DNA from: an uncultured Clostridia bacterium
Lineage (GTDB): Bacteria > Bacillota > Clostridia > Oscillospirales > CAG-272
Reading direction: 5' to 3'
Assembly: GCA_946410595.1 (NCBI GenBank)
Contig: CAMKAU010000014.1
Coordinates: forward strand, 1-33,517
Length of the DNA stretch: 33,517 bases
A program made the position numbers and the translations under genes. Shown here piece after piece: positions 8,664 to 16,381 of the stretch (positions are counted from its first letter, which is position 1; the number at the start of each line of letters is the position of its first letter). The notes below the pieces were generated by a model that worked only from the letters and a program-made list of their open reading frames with translations, was not told the origin of the DNA and ran no database searches.

Positions 8664-10964
8664 TTATAATTCGTGGCGGATGATCTTGCCGCTCACCGTC
8701 TTCGGCAGACTGTCGCGGAACACGACGATGCGGGGGTACTTATAGGGGGCGGTGTGGGTCTTGACGTAGTTCTGGATCTCCTTTTTCAGCTCCTCCGTGC
8801 CCTCGGTCCCGGGCACGAGCACCACGGAGGCCTTGACGACCTGTCCGCGCACCTCGTCCGGCGCGGCGGAAACGCCGCACTCAAGCACGTAGGGAAGCTC
8901 CATAATGACGCTTTCGATCTCAAACGGCCCGATCCGGTAGCCGGAGGATTTGATCACGTCGTCCACCCGGCCGACGTACCAGAAAAAGCCGTCCTCGTCG
9001 CGCCACGCGGTGTCGCCCGTGTGGTAGAACCCGTCGCGCCAGGTCTCCGCGGTCTTCTCCTCGTCGCCGTAATAGCAGACGGCGAGGCCGCAGGGGATCC
9101 CCCGGTCGATGCGGATCACGATCTCGCCGACGTCGCCGACCGCCACGCTCTTTCCCTCGGCGTCCACCACGTCCACGTCGTAGATCGGCGCCGCCTTGCC
9201 CATCGAGCCGATCTTATGCGGCGCGCCCGTCATATTCCCGATGATCATCGTGCTCTCGCTCTGGCCGAAGCCCTCCTTGATCTGCAGACCGGTCGCTTTT
9301 TCAAACTGCCGGTAGACCTCGGGATTGAGCGCCTCTCCCGCCGTCGTCATATGCTCGACAGAGGAGAAGTCGTAATGGGAAAGATCCTGCTTGACCATCA
9401 TCCGCAGCATGGTGGGCGGCGCGCAGAAGGTGGTGATGCGGTACTTGGCGAACATCGGGAGGATATCCGCCGCGTCGAAGCGGTCAAAGTCGTAAACAAA
9501 GGTCGCCGCCTCGCACAGCCACTGGCCGTAGAGCTTGCCCCACATCGCCTTTGCCCAGCCGGTGTCCGAGATGGTAAAGTGCAGCCCGTCGCTGTCCACG
9601 GCGTGCCAGTATCTCGCGGTATGGAAATGCCCGAGCGGGTATTTGTGATTGTGCGCCGCGATCTTCGGGTAGCCGGAGGTGCCGGAGGTGAAGTACATCA
9701 GCATCAGATCCTCGCCGCAGGCGGTGTCCTCGTCCCGGTAGAAGTGGGTGCTGTAAAGACCGTACTCCCCGTCAAAGTCGCGCCAGCCCTCCCGCCTGCC
9801 GCCGACGAGCAGCTTGTTCGGAAGAAAGCACCCGCTCTCGCAGGCAAGCTCGATCTGGTGCGCGGTGTCGCCGTCCGCCGTGCAGATCACCGCGGAAACG
9901 CCCGCCGCTTTGAAGCGGTATTCAAAGTCGTGGCTCTGGAGCTGGGCGGTGGCGGGGATCGCGATCGCCCCGAGCTTGTTCAGCGCGAGGATCGAGAACC
10001 AGAACTGGTAGTGGCGCTTCAGCACCAGCATCACGCGGTCGCCCTTTTTCACGCCGAGACTTTTGAAGTAGTTGGCGCACCGGTTCGAGGCGCGCTTCAT
10101 ATCCCGGAAGGTAAAGCGCCGCTCGGTCTTGTCCCGCGCCACGTAGAGCATCGCCAGCTTCTCCGGTTCGCGGCGGGCGATCTCGTCGACGATATCGAAC
10201 GCAAAGTTGAAACGCTCGGTGTTTTTGAAGGTGATGGAGGTCGGGGTGCCGTTTTCGTCCTCCGTCACGTCGATATACTCGCGGTAGACGCGTGTCGCGT
10301 CGTCCTTTTTCGCCGCGCGTTCCGTCCCCGGGATCAGCTTCGCCGGCGTCAGCTCCGGGATCGGCTCGCCGGTGGGGTTGAGGACGATCGCGTAAAAATC
10401 GCAGTCCTGCCCGTCCACGGCGATCATCCCGTGGGGGGTGGCGCTGTCGTAGTAGATGCTGTCGCCGGGGCCGAGGACCTCCTTATGGCTCCCGACCTGC
10501 ACCATCAGCCGGCCGGAAACGACGATATCGCACTCCTGTCCCGCGTGCGAGGTGAGCTGAATGTCGCGGCGCTGGGCGTCCTCGTCGTAGCAGCTGTGCA
10601 CGTAGAGCGGCTCGGCGATCCGGTTGAGGAAGGGGGCGGCCAGATTGTAGTACGCCATGCCGTGCGCCTGATCGACGAGCTGCCCCTTGCCGGCGCGGGT
10701 GAGGGTATAGGAGCTGAGCGTGGGGCTCACGCCCTCGATGATGTCGGTTACGTTGACGCCGAACGCGAGCGCGCAGCGGTAGATAAAGGCGAAGTTGAGA
10801 TCCCGTTCGCCGTTTTCGCAGGCGGCGTATTCCTCCGCCGTCACGCCCGTCTTTTCCGCCATCTCGGCGACGGTAAAGCGCGTGATTTCGCGCAGCTCCC
10901 GGATCCGCTGCGCCATCTCCCGGATCCTGAGATCCAGCCCGGACAGTCTTTCCAAATCGAACAC
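8664..10964 (-). CDS. XRE-HTH / cupin / acyl-CoA synthetase fusion (valine unit)
   Basis: About 766-aa protein with three parts: an XRE-type helix-turn-helix (about 18-78), a cupin (about 140-198, with PGDSIYYDS and TPHGM) and a full AMP-forming acyl-CoA synthetase (about 250-766). The ligase has the P-loop-like FTSGTSGYPK, the YHTGD motif and the catalytic lysine K760 in SGKII; the overall pattern resembles medium/short-chain ACSM-type ligases. The N-terminal part alone looks like a HipB/PuuR-style regulator, so ligand sensing and catalysis are joined in one chain. Start is uncertain: GTG at 10964 is only 1 nt from AAAGGA, and a TTG at 10955 has better spacing. Preceded by a T-box whose specifier reads GUA (Val), so isobutyrate is the likely acid (inference). 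Confidence 0.88.
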   Translation of the reverse strand: MFDLERLSGLDLRIREMAQRIRELREITRFTVAEMAEKTGVTAEEYAACENGERDLNFAFIYRCALAFGVNVTDIIEGVSPTLSSYTLTRAGKGQLVDQAHGMAYYNLAAPFLNRIAEPLYVHSCYDEDAQRRDIQLTSHAGQECDIVVSGRLMVQVGSHKEVLGPGDSIYYDSATPHGMIAVDGQDCDFYAIVLNPTGEPIPELTPAKLIPGTERAAKKDDATRVYREYIDVTEDENGTPTSITFKNTERFNFAFDIVDEIARREPEKLAMLYVARDKTERRFTFRDMKRASNRCANYFKSLGVKKGDRVMLVLKRHYQFWFSILALNKLGAIAIPATAQLQSHDFEYRFKAAGVSAVICTADGDTAHQIELACESGCFLPNKLLVGGRREGWRDFDGEYGLYSTHFYRDEDTACGEDLMLMYFTSGTSGYPKIAAHNHKYPLGHFHTARYWHAVDSDGLHFTISDTGWAKAMWGKLYGQWLCEAATFVYDFDRFDAADILPMFAKYRITTFCAPPTMLRMMVKQDLSHYDFSSVEHMTTAGEALNPEVYRQFEKATGLQIKEGFGQSESTMIIGNMTGAPHKIGSMGKAAPIYDVDVVDAEGKSVAVGDVGEIVIRIDRGIPCGLAVCYYGDEEKTAETWRDGFYHTGDTAWRDEDGFFWYVGRVDDVIKSSGYRIGPFEIESVIMELPYVLECGVSAAPDEVRGQVVKASVVLVPGTEGTEELKKEIQNYVKTHTAPYKYPRIVVFRDSLPKTVSGKIIRHEL

Positions 10965-10980
10965 ATCCTTTCACGGGACA

Positions 10981-11250
10981 AAAAACTCGTCCCAAAGTAA
11001 TGACTTTGAGACGAGCGTTCAACACCCGCGGTACCACTCAAATTACAGCTTGCGCTGTCCCTCCGGGATCCGACAATCCCTTTCGCCTTGACGCAGCCTC
11101 ACGGGAAGGGTCTAATCAGGAGGAGACCTCCCTTTCTTCCTTCCGGCTCAGAAGTTACACCGTAAAGCGGATATCCCCGGTCTTTCACCAAACGCCGGTT
11201 CTCTGCGCATATCCCGTCTCTGCGGACTCTTCCTCATCGCCTTTTTGATA
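10981..11250 (-). promoter_or_regulatory. T-box riboswitch, valine specifier (GUA)
   Basis: The T-box sequence GAGTGGTACCGCG reads on the minus strand at 11039-11027 and the terminator hairpin with its T-run lies at 11015-10981. Stem I is visible: the upper stem pairs GGATAT with ATATCC, then CCG with CGG. The lower stem pairs GAAG with CTTC next to a K-turn-like TGAGC. Between these lies T-GTA-A, so the specifier is GTA (11158-11156). UGGU in the antiterminator bulge fits an A discriminator base. The same position reads AUC and CUC in the other two leaders. The distal loop AGAG..GGTGAAAGACCGG is also typical. Confidence 0.9.
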
Positions 11251-11256
11251 TGGTTT

Positions 11257-11285
11257 ATTATATCATTACTTTTTCGTTATGTCAA
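11257..11285 (-). promoter_or_regulatory. Sigma-A promoter of the valine unit
   Basis: On the minus strand TTGACA (11285-11280) and TATAAT (11262-11257) are 17 bp apart. It begins only 22 nt after the stop of the isoleucine-unit synthetase, with no terminator in between. Confidence 0.9.
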
Positions 11286-11306
11286 TGTTTTTTTATCGGC
11301 CGGAGA

Positions 11307-13574
11307 TCAAAGCAGACTGCGCTGGATCTTTCCGCTGATCGTCTTCGGCAGACTGTCGCGGAAGACGACGATGCGGGGGTATTTGTAGGGGGCGGTATGG
11401 GTCTTGACGTAGGTCTGGATCTCCTTTTTCAGCTCCTCCGTGCCCTCGGTCCCGGGTACGAGCACGACGGAGGCCTTGACGACCTGTCCGCGCACCTCGT
11501 CCGGCGCGGCGGAAACGCCGCACTCAAGCACGTAGGGAAGCTCCATAATGACGCTTTCGATCTCAAACGGCCCGATCCGGTAGCCGGAGGATTTGATCAC
11601 GTCGTCCACCCGGCCGACGTACCAGAAAAAGCCGTCCTCGTCGCGCCACGCGGTGTCGCCCGTGTGGTAGTATCCGTCGCGCCAGACCTCGCGCGTCCGC
11701 TCCTCGTCGCGGTAATAGCCCAGAAAGAGCCCGCAGGGGATCTTTTCGGAGGTTTTGATCACGATCTCGCCCGCTTCGCCGTCCGGGACGGGCTTGCCGT
11801 CCGGGCCGAGCAGATCCACGTCAAAGAGCGGGGAGGGGCGGCCCATCGAGCCGAGCTTGTGCGGCCCGCCGGTGAAGTTGGCGATCGAGAGGGTGGTCTC
11901 GGTCTGGCCGAAGCCCTCCATGATCCGCAGGCCGGTCGCCTTTTCGAACTGCCGGTAGACCTCGGGGTTGAGCGCCTCTCCCGCTGTGGTCATACGGACG
12001 ACGGAGGAGAGATCGTACCGCGAGATGTCCTGCTTGATCATCATCCGCAGCATGGTGGGCGGCGCGCAGAAGGTGGTGATGCGGTATTTGGCGAACATCG
12101 GCAGGATATCCGCCGCCTCGAAGCGGTCGAAGTCGTAGGTGAACACCGCGCCCTCGCAGAGCCACTGGCCGTAGAGCTTGCCCCAGAGCGCCTTGCCCCA
12201 GCCGGTCTCGGAGATGGTGAAGTGCAGTCCCTCCTCCGATACGCCGTGCCAGTATTTGGCGGTCAGGTAATGCCCCAGCGGGTACTTGTGGCTGTGGACG
12301 GCGATCTTCGGGTAGCCGGTCGTGCCGGAGGTGAAGAACATCAGCATCGCGTCGTCGCCGCAGGCGGCGTCCTCGCCGCGGTAGAAGTGGGCGCTGTAAA
12401 GCCCGTACTCCTCGTCAAAGTCGCGCCAGCCCTCCCGCCTGCCGCCGACGAGGATCTTCGTCTTCAGCGTGGGGGAGGTCTTTTCCGCGATCTCCGCCTG
12501 CCGCGCGCAGTCGCCGTCCGCCGTGCAGATCAGCGCGGAAACGCCCGCCGCGTTGAAGCGGTACTCAAAGTCGTGGCTCTGGAGCTGGTTGGTCGCGGGG
12601 ATCGCGACCGCGCCCAGCTTGTGCAGGGCGAGGATCGAGAACCAGAACTGGTAGTGCCGCTTGAGGACCAGCATCACGCGGTCGCCCTTTTTGATCCCGA
12701 GGTTTTTGAAGTAGTTGGCGCACTGGTTCGACGCGCGCTTCATATCCCGGAAGGTAAAGCGCCGCTCGGTCCCGTCGCGGGCGACGTGCAGCATCGCCAG
12801 CTTGTCCGGCTCCCGCTTGGCGATCGCGTCGACGATATCGAAGGCGAAGTTGAAGTTGTCTTCGTTTTCAAACGCAACGGAGAGGGGATAGCCGCGCTCG
12901 TCCTCGGTACAGCGGATAAAGCGGGAGGCGGCGCGGCTGCCGGCGGCGGTCCGCGCGGGGATCAGCGTGTCGCGCACCAGGTTTTCCGGCTGGTCGGCGC
13001 CCGGCAGCACGACCGCCACGAACAGGCAGTCCCGCCCGTCCACGGCGATCATCCCGTGCGGGGTGGAGCTGTTGTAGTAGATGCTGTCGCCCTCGCCGAG
13101 GTATTCGACGTTGTCGCCGATCCGGACCTTCAGCCGGCCGGAGACGACCAGATCGAACTCCTGACCGGAGTGCTTGGCGCAGTGGATCGGCTTGTCCTGC
13201 AGCTCCTCGCTGTATTCGTAGCGCACCCAGTACGGCTCCGCGATCTTTTTGCGGAAGAGCGGCGCGAGATCGCGGATCTCGATGCCGTCCTCCTTCGCGG
13301 TACGCAGACCGTGTCCCTTCCGGGTCACGGTGTAGGAGGAAAGGTGGGCGCTCTCGCCCTCGAGAAGGTCGGTGATCCCGATGTTGAAGACCTTGGCGCA
13401 CTTGTGGATGAAGGTGAAGGGGAAGTCGACCAGCCCTTCCTCGTAGGCGGCGTATTCCTTCGGCGAGACCTCCACGGCCTTCGCCATCTCCTCCGCGCTC
13501 AGGCCGGAGATCTCCCGCATCTCGCGGATGCGCGCCGCTACCTCGGCCAGTTTTTCCCGTTCTGCGTTTGCCAT
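11307..13574 (-). CDS. XRE-HTH / cupin / acyl-CoA synthetase fusion (isoleucine unit)
   Basis: 755-aa paralogue of the valine-unit synthetase, with the same order of XRE-HTH (about 12-75), cupin (about 130-195, GEGDSIYYNS and TPHGM) and AMP-forming acyl-CoA synthetase (about 245-755; FTSGTTGYPK, YHTGD, catalytic K749 in SGKIQ). The ATG at 13574 follows AAGGAG; the frame open upstream of it runs into the T-box terminator and is not used. The leader's specifier reads AUC (Ile), so 2-methylbutyrate is the likely acid (inference). A 204-bp tract near its 3' end is identical to the valine paralogue although the rest has diverged. Confidence 0.9.
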   Translation of the reverse strand: MANAEREKLAEVAARIREMREISGLSAEEMAKAVEVSPKEYAAYEEGLVDFPFTFIHKCAKVFNIGITDLLEGESAHLSSYTVTRKGHGLRTAKEDGIEIRDLAPLFRKKIAEPYWVRYEYSEELQDKPIHCAKHSGQEFDLVVSGRLKVRIGDNVEYLGEGDSIYYNSSTPHGMIAVDGRDCLFVAVVLPGADQPENLVRDTLIPARTAAGSRAASRFIRCTEDERGYPLSVAFENEDNFNFAFDIVDAIAKREPDKLAMLHVARDGTERRFTFRDMKRASNQCANYFKNLGIKKGDRVMLVLKRHYQFWFSILALHKLGAVAIPATNQLQSHDFEYRFNAAGVSALICTADGDCARQAEIAEKTSPTLKTKILVGGRREGWRDFDEEYGLYSAHFYRGEDAACGDDAMLMFFTSGTTGYPKIAVHSHKYPLGHYLTAKYWHGVSEEGLHFTISETGWGKALWGKLYGQWLCEGAVFTYDFDRFEAADILPMFAKYRITTFCAPPTMLRMMIKQDISRYDLSSVVRMTTAGEALNPEVYRQFEKATGLRIMEGFGQTETTLSIANFTGGPHKLGSMGRPSPLFDVDLLGPDGKPVPDGEAGEIVIKTSEKIPCGLFLGYYRDEERTREVWRDGYYHTGDTAWRDEDGFFWYVGRVDDVIKSSGYRIGPFEIESVIMELPYVLECGVSAAPDEVRGQVVKASVVLVPGTEGTEELKKEIQTYVKTHTAPYKYPRIVVFRDSLPKTISGKIQRSLL

Positions 13575-13590
13575 ACGAACTCCTTTTCTT

Positions 13591-13855
13591 AAAAAACAAA
13601 ACACCCGTCTCGCTTTTGAGACGGGTGTCAAAAAACACTCGCGGTACCACTCAAATTGCAGGAAAACCTGCCACTCACCGGGGTCGGACAACCCCTATGC
13701 CTTTACGCGGCAAATACGGAAGCGCCTACTTGGTCGCCCGTTCGGACTTCGGCTCGGAAGGGATGGGTCTTTGCAGCGCTCTTTACCGGCTCGCACCAAC
13801 CGCCGGCTCTCTGGAAAAGCGACGCCGCGACCGTCTTCGTCACAGCCTTTACTCT
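13591..13855 (-). promoter_or_regulatory. T-box riboswitch, isoleucine specifier (AUC)
   Basis: T-box GAGTGGTACCGCG at 13652-13640 on the minus strand; terminator stem ACACCCGTCTC/GAGACGGGTGT (13628-13601) followed by a T-rich tail. Stem I has AGAGAGCCGG...GGTGCGAGCCGG at its distal end, helices GCGGC/GCTGC and GGTC/GACC, then C-ATC-C, the lower helix GAAG/CTTC and CGAGC. The specifier is therefore ATC at 13764-13762, at the same distance from the K-turn strand as in the other two leaders. The base after it is C rather than the usual purine. Confidence 0.88.
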
Positions 13856-13858
13856 GTG

Positions 13859-13887
13859 ATTATAATACGCCGCGCCCGGTTTGTCAA
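13859..13887 (-). promoter_or_regulatory. Sigma-A promoter of the isoleucine unit
   Basis: TTGACA (13887-13882) and TATAAT (13864-13859) on the minus strand with a 17-bp spacer. The -35 box starts 14 nt after the stop of the upstream TIM-barrel/synthetase gene, leaving no room for a terminator. Confidence 0.9.
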
Positions 13888-13900
13888 GCGTTTTGCAAAA

Positions 13901-16381
13901 TTAGGAAAGGCCGAGCCGGCGCGCGGCTTCCTCCCGCATCTTATACTTGAGGACCTTGCCCGCGGCGTTCATCGGGAAGGAGTCGACAAACTCGATATAG
14001 CGGGGCACCTTGTGCCGCGCGAGGGAGGCGGTGATATAGGCGCGCATCTCCTCCTCGGAGAGGGAAGCGCCCTCCTTTAAGATCACGCACGCCATCGCCT
14101 CCTCGCCGTAGCGCTTGTCCGGAACGCCGATGACCTGCACGTCCCGCACGGCGGGGTGGGTATAGATGAACTCCTCGATCTCCTTCGGGTAGATATTCTC
14201 GCCGCCGCGGATGATCATATCCTTGAGGCGGCCGGTGATGCGGTAGTTGCCGTTTTTGTCCCGGCAGGCGAGATCGCCGGAGTGGAGCCAGCCCTCCGCG
14301 TCCACGGTGTCGCGCGTGGCGTCCGGCATCTTGTAGTAGCCCTTCATCGTGTTGTAGCCGCGCGAGCAGAACTCGCCGTTTTCGCCGTCCGGCAGGGTTT
14401 CGCCCGTTTCGGGGTCAACGATCTTGCACTGCACGTGCGGAAAGTCGTAGCCGACCGTGTCGCACCGCACGTCAAGCGGATCGGTCCACGCGGACATGGT
14501 GCTGCCGGGGGAGGATTCCGTCTGTCCGTAAACGCTGACGATCCCCGTCATGTGCATCTCGTTCGGGTCGGCGGCCCGCCGCATCAGCTCGGGCGGGCAG
14601 CCCGCGCCCGCCATGATCCCCGTGCGCATGTGGGAGAAGTCGGTCAGCCGGTAGTCGGGGTGGTTGAACATCGCGATAAACATGGTCGGCACGCCGTTGA
14701 AGCAGGTGATCTTTTCCTGCCGGATGCACGCAAGCGAGCTCTTGGCGGAAAAGTAGGGCATCGGGCAGACGGTGGCGCCGTGCGTCAGGGAGGAGGTCAT
14801 CGAAAGGACCATGCCGAAGCAGTGGAACATCGGGACCTGGATCATCATCCGGTCGGCGGTGGAAAGCCCCATCCGGTCGCCGATGCACTTGCCGTTGTTC
14901 ACCACGTTGTAGTGGGTAAGCATCACGCCCTTCGGGAAGCCGGTGGTGCCGGAGGTGTACTGCATATTGCACACGTCGTCCGGGCGGACGCGGGCCGCCA
15001 TCCGCTCGGTTTCGCGGGGGTTGACCAGCTCCTTGCGCGCCATCGCCTCGTCAAAGGTAAGGCAGCCGGGCATCCGGAAGCCGACGGTGATCACGTTGCG
15101 CAGAAAGGGGAGCTTTTTGCAATGGAGGGGCTCGCCCGGTTTGGCGGAGGCGATCTCCGGGCAGAGAGTGTTGATGATCCCGCGGTAGTCGGAGTCAAGG
15201 CAGGACTCGATCATCACCAGCGTGTGCGTGTCCGACTGGCGTAAAAGGTACTCCGCCTCGTGGATCTTATAGGCGGTGTTGACGGTCACGAGCACCGCGC
15301 CGATCCGCGTTGCCGCCCAGAAGGTGATGAACCACGCGGGGACGTTGGTCGCCCAGATCGCCACCTTGCTGCCGGCGCGGACGCCGAGGGAGACGAGGGC
15401 GCGGGCAAAGTCGTCCGCGTCGCGCCGGAACTGCGCGTAGGTGCGGGTGTAGTCGAGGGTGGTGTATTTGAAGCAGTACTGGTCGGGGAACTCCTTCGCC
15501 ACGCGGTCGAGCACCTGCGGGAAGGTCAGGTCGATCAGCTCGTCCTTTTTCCAGATATACTGCCCGGAGCCGTCGTGGTTGAAGTAGAGGGTCTTCTTTT
15601 TGCCGCGCGTCTGGCCGAAGCGGCTCATAAAGTTGACAAAGTGCGGGAGGATCACCTCAAAATACGGCAGCTCCTTCATCCACTCGGTCTTCCATTCGAG
15701 AGAGAGGAAGCCGTCGTAGTCCACCGAATAGAGCGCGCGCATAAAATCCTCGACGGGGAGGGTCCCCTCGCCGACGAGGCGGTAGGCGCCGCCGTCGTCC
15801 GAGTCGCGCAGGTGGACGTGCTTGACGTAGGCGCCGAGGTTGCGGATCGTTTCGTCCGGCGTTTCGCCGCAGTCGCGGTAGGGGTGGTGGATATCCCAGA
15901 GCACGCCGAGCCGGTCGGAGGCGTATTCGTCGAGCAGGGCGCGCAGGACGGCGGTGTCGGAAAACGCGCCGTTGCTCTTGATGAGGATCACCACGCCGCA
16001 CGCCTCGGCGTCCGGGATCAGCGCGTCGAGATCCGCTTTGACGGCGGAGAGATCCTCCGCGTCGCTGCGCAGCGCCACGTATTCCGTCTTCATCGCCCCG
16101 GCGAGAGAGAAGAGAAAGCGCGCTTTCTCCAGCGTCCCGGGGTCGCCGCGGCCGATATTGCAGGAGCTGTCAAAGAGCGGGATACAGAGCCCCCGGTCGC
16201 GCAGATCGCGCAGGGTGGCGGCGGTGTTATAGGGATGGAACGGTCCGCCGGGCCCGGTCAGCGCGGCGTCCTTGCAGGCGTCGTAGATCTCGATGCCGCA
16301 AAAGCCGTTTTCCGCGGCGGCGGCGCGCAGCTCCGCCCAGTCGGTCGGGGGGAGTCCGCGCGTTGAAAACGAGAGGTTCAT
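13901..16381 (-). CDS. Xylose-isomerase-like TIM barrel fused to acyl-CoA synthetase (leucine unit)
   Basis: 826-aa fusion. Residues 1-255 resemble the AP-endonuclease-2/sugar-phosphate isomerase TIM barrel: GIEIYDA near the start, WDIHHPYRD, KHVHLRDSDD, GEGTLPVEDF and a closing LSLEWK strand. Residues about 270-826 form an AMP-forming acyl-CoA synthetase with YTSGTTGFPKG (about 475-485), HSGDLA, GRLKDMIIRGGENIYP and the catalytic K809 in AAGKVLKYK. The synthetase part is of the FadD-like type, unlike the two HTH-cupin paralogues. Its ATG overlaps the LeuA-like gene's stop (ATGA), so both share the leucine T-box. Isovalerate is the likely acid (inference). The function of the TIM barrel is unknown. 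Confidence 0.88.
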   Translation of the reverse strand: MNLSFSTRGLPPTDWAELRAAAAENGFCGIEIYDACKDAALTGPGGPFHPYNTAATLRDLRDRGLCIPLFDSSCNIGRGDPGTLEKARFLFSLAGAMKTEYVALRSDAEDLSAVKADLDALIPDAEACGVVILIKSNGAFSDTAVLRALLDEYASDRLGVLWDIHHPYRDCGETPDETIRNLGAYVKHVHLRDSDDGGAYRLVGEGTLPVEDFMRALYSVDYDGFLSLEWKTEWMKELPYFEVILPHFVNFMSRFGQTRGKKKTLYFNHDGSGQYIWKKDELIDLTFPQVLDRVAKEFPDQYCFKYTTLDYTRTYAQFRRDADDFARALVSLGVRAGSKVAIWATNVPAWFITFWAATRIGAVLVTVNTAYKIHEAEYLLRQSDTHTLVMIESCLDSDYRGIINTLCPEIASAKPGEPLHCKKLPFLRNVITVGFRMPGCLTFDEAMARKELVNPRETERMAARVRPDDVCNMQYTSGTTGFPKGVMLTHYNVVNNGKCIGDRMGLSTADRMMIQVPMFHCFGMVLSMTSSLTHGATVCPMPYFSAKSSLACIRQEKITCFNGVPTMFIAMFNHPDYRLTDFSHMRTGIMAGAGCPPELMRRAADPNEMHMTGIVSVYGQTESSPGSTMSAWTDPLDVRCDTVGYDFPHVQCKIVDPETGETLPDGENGEFCSRGYNTMKGYYKMPDATRDTVDAEGWLHSGDLACRDKNGNYRITGRLKDMIIRGGENIYPKEIEEFIYTHPAVRDVQVIGVPDKRYGEEAMACVILKEGASLSEEEMRAYITASLARHKVPRYIEFVDSFPMNAAGKVLKYKMREEAARRLGLS

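Noticed and set aside
8673..11000. 775-aa open frame on the plus strand, antisense to the valine synthetase
   Set aside because: Same reasoning; its sequence is a mirror of the similar shadow in the paralogue, as expected from the shared coding strand.
11151..11156. Reading the valine T-box specifier as CTT (Leu) or AAC
   Set aside because: CTTC pairs with GAAG in the lower helix, and CTT would break the register seen in the other two leaders.
11250..13592. 780-aa open frame on the plus strand, antisense to the isoleucine synthetase
   Set aside because: High-GC shadow frame: the minus-strand frame has intact domains, a T-box and RBS. The plus frame shows no known motif and starts inside a promoter.
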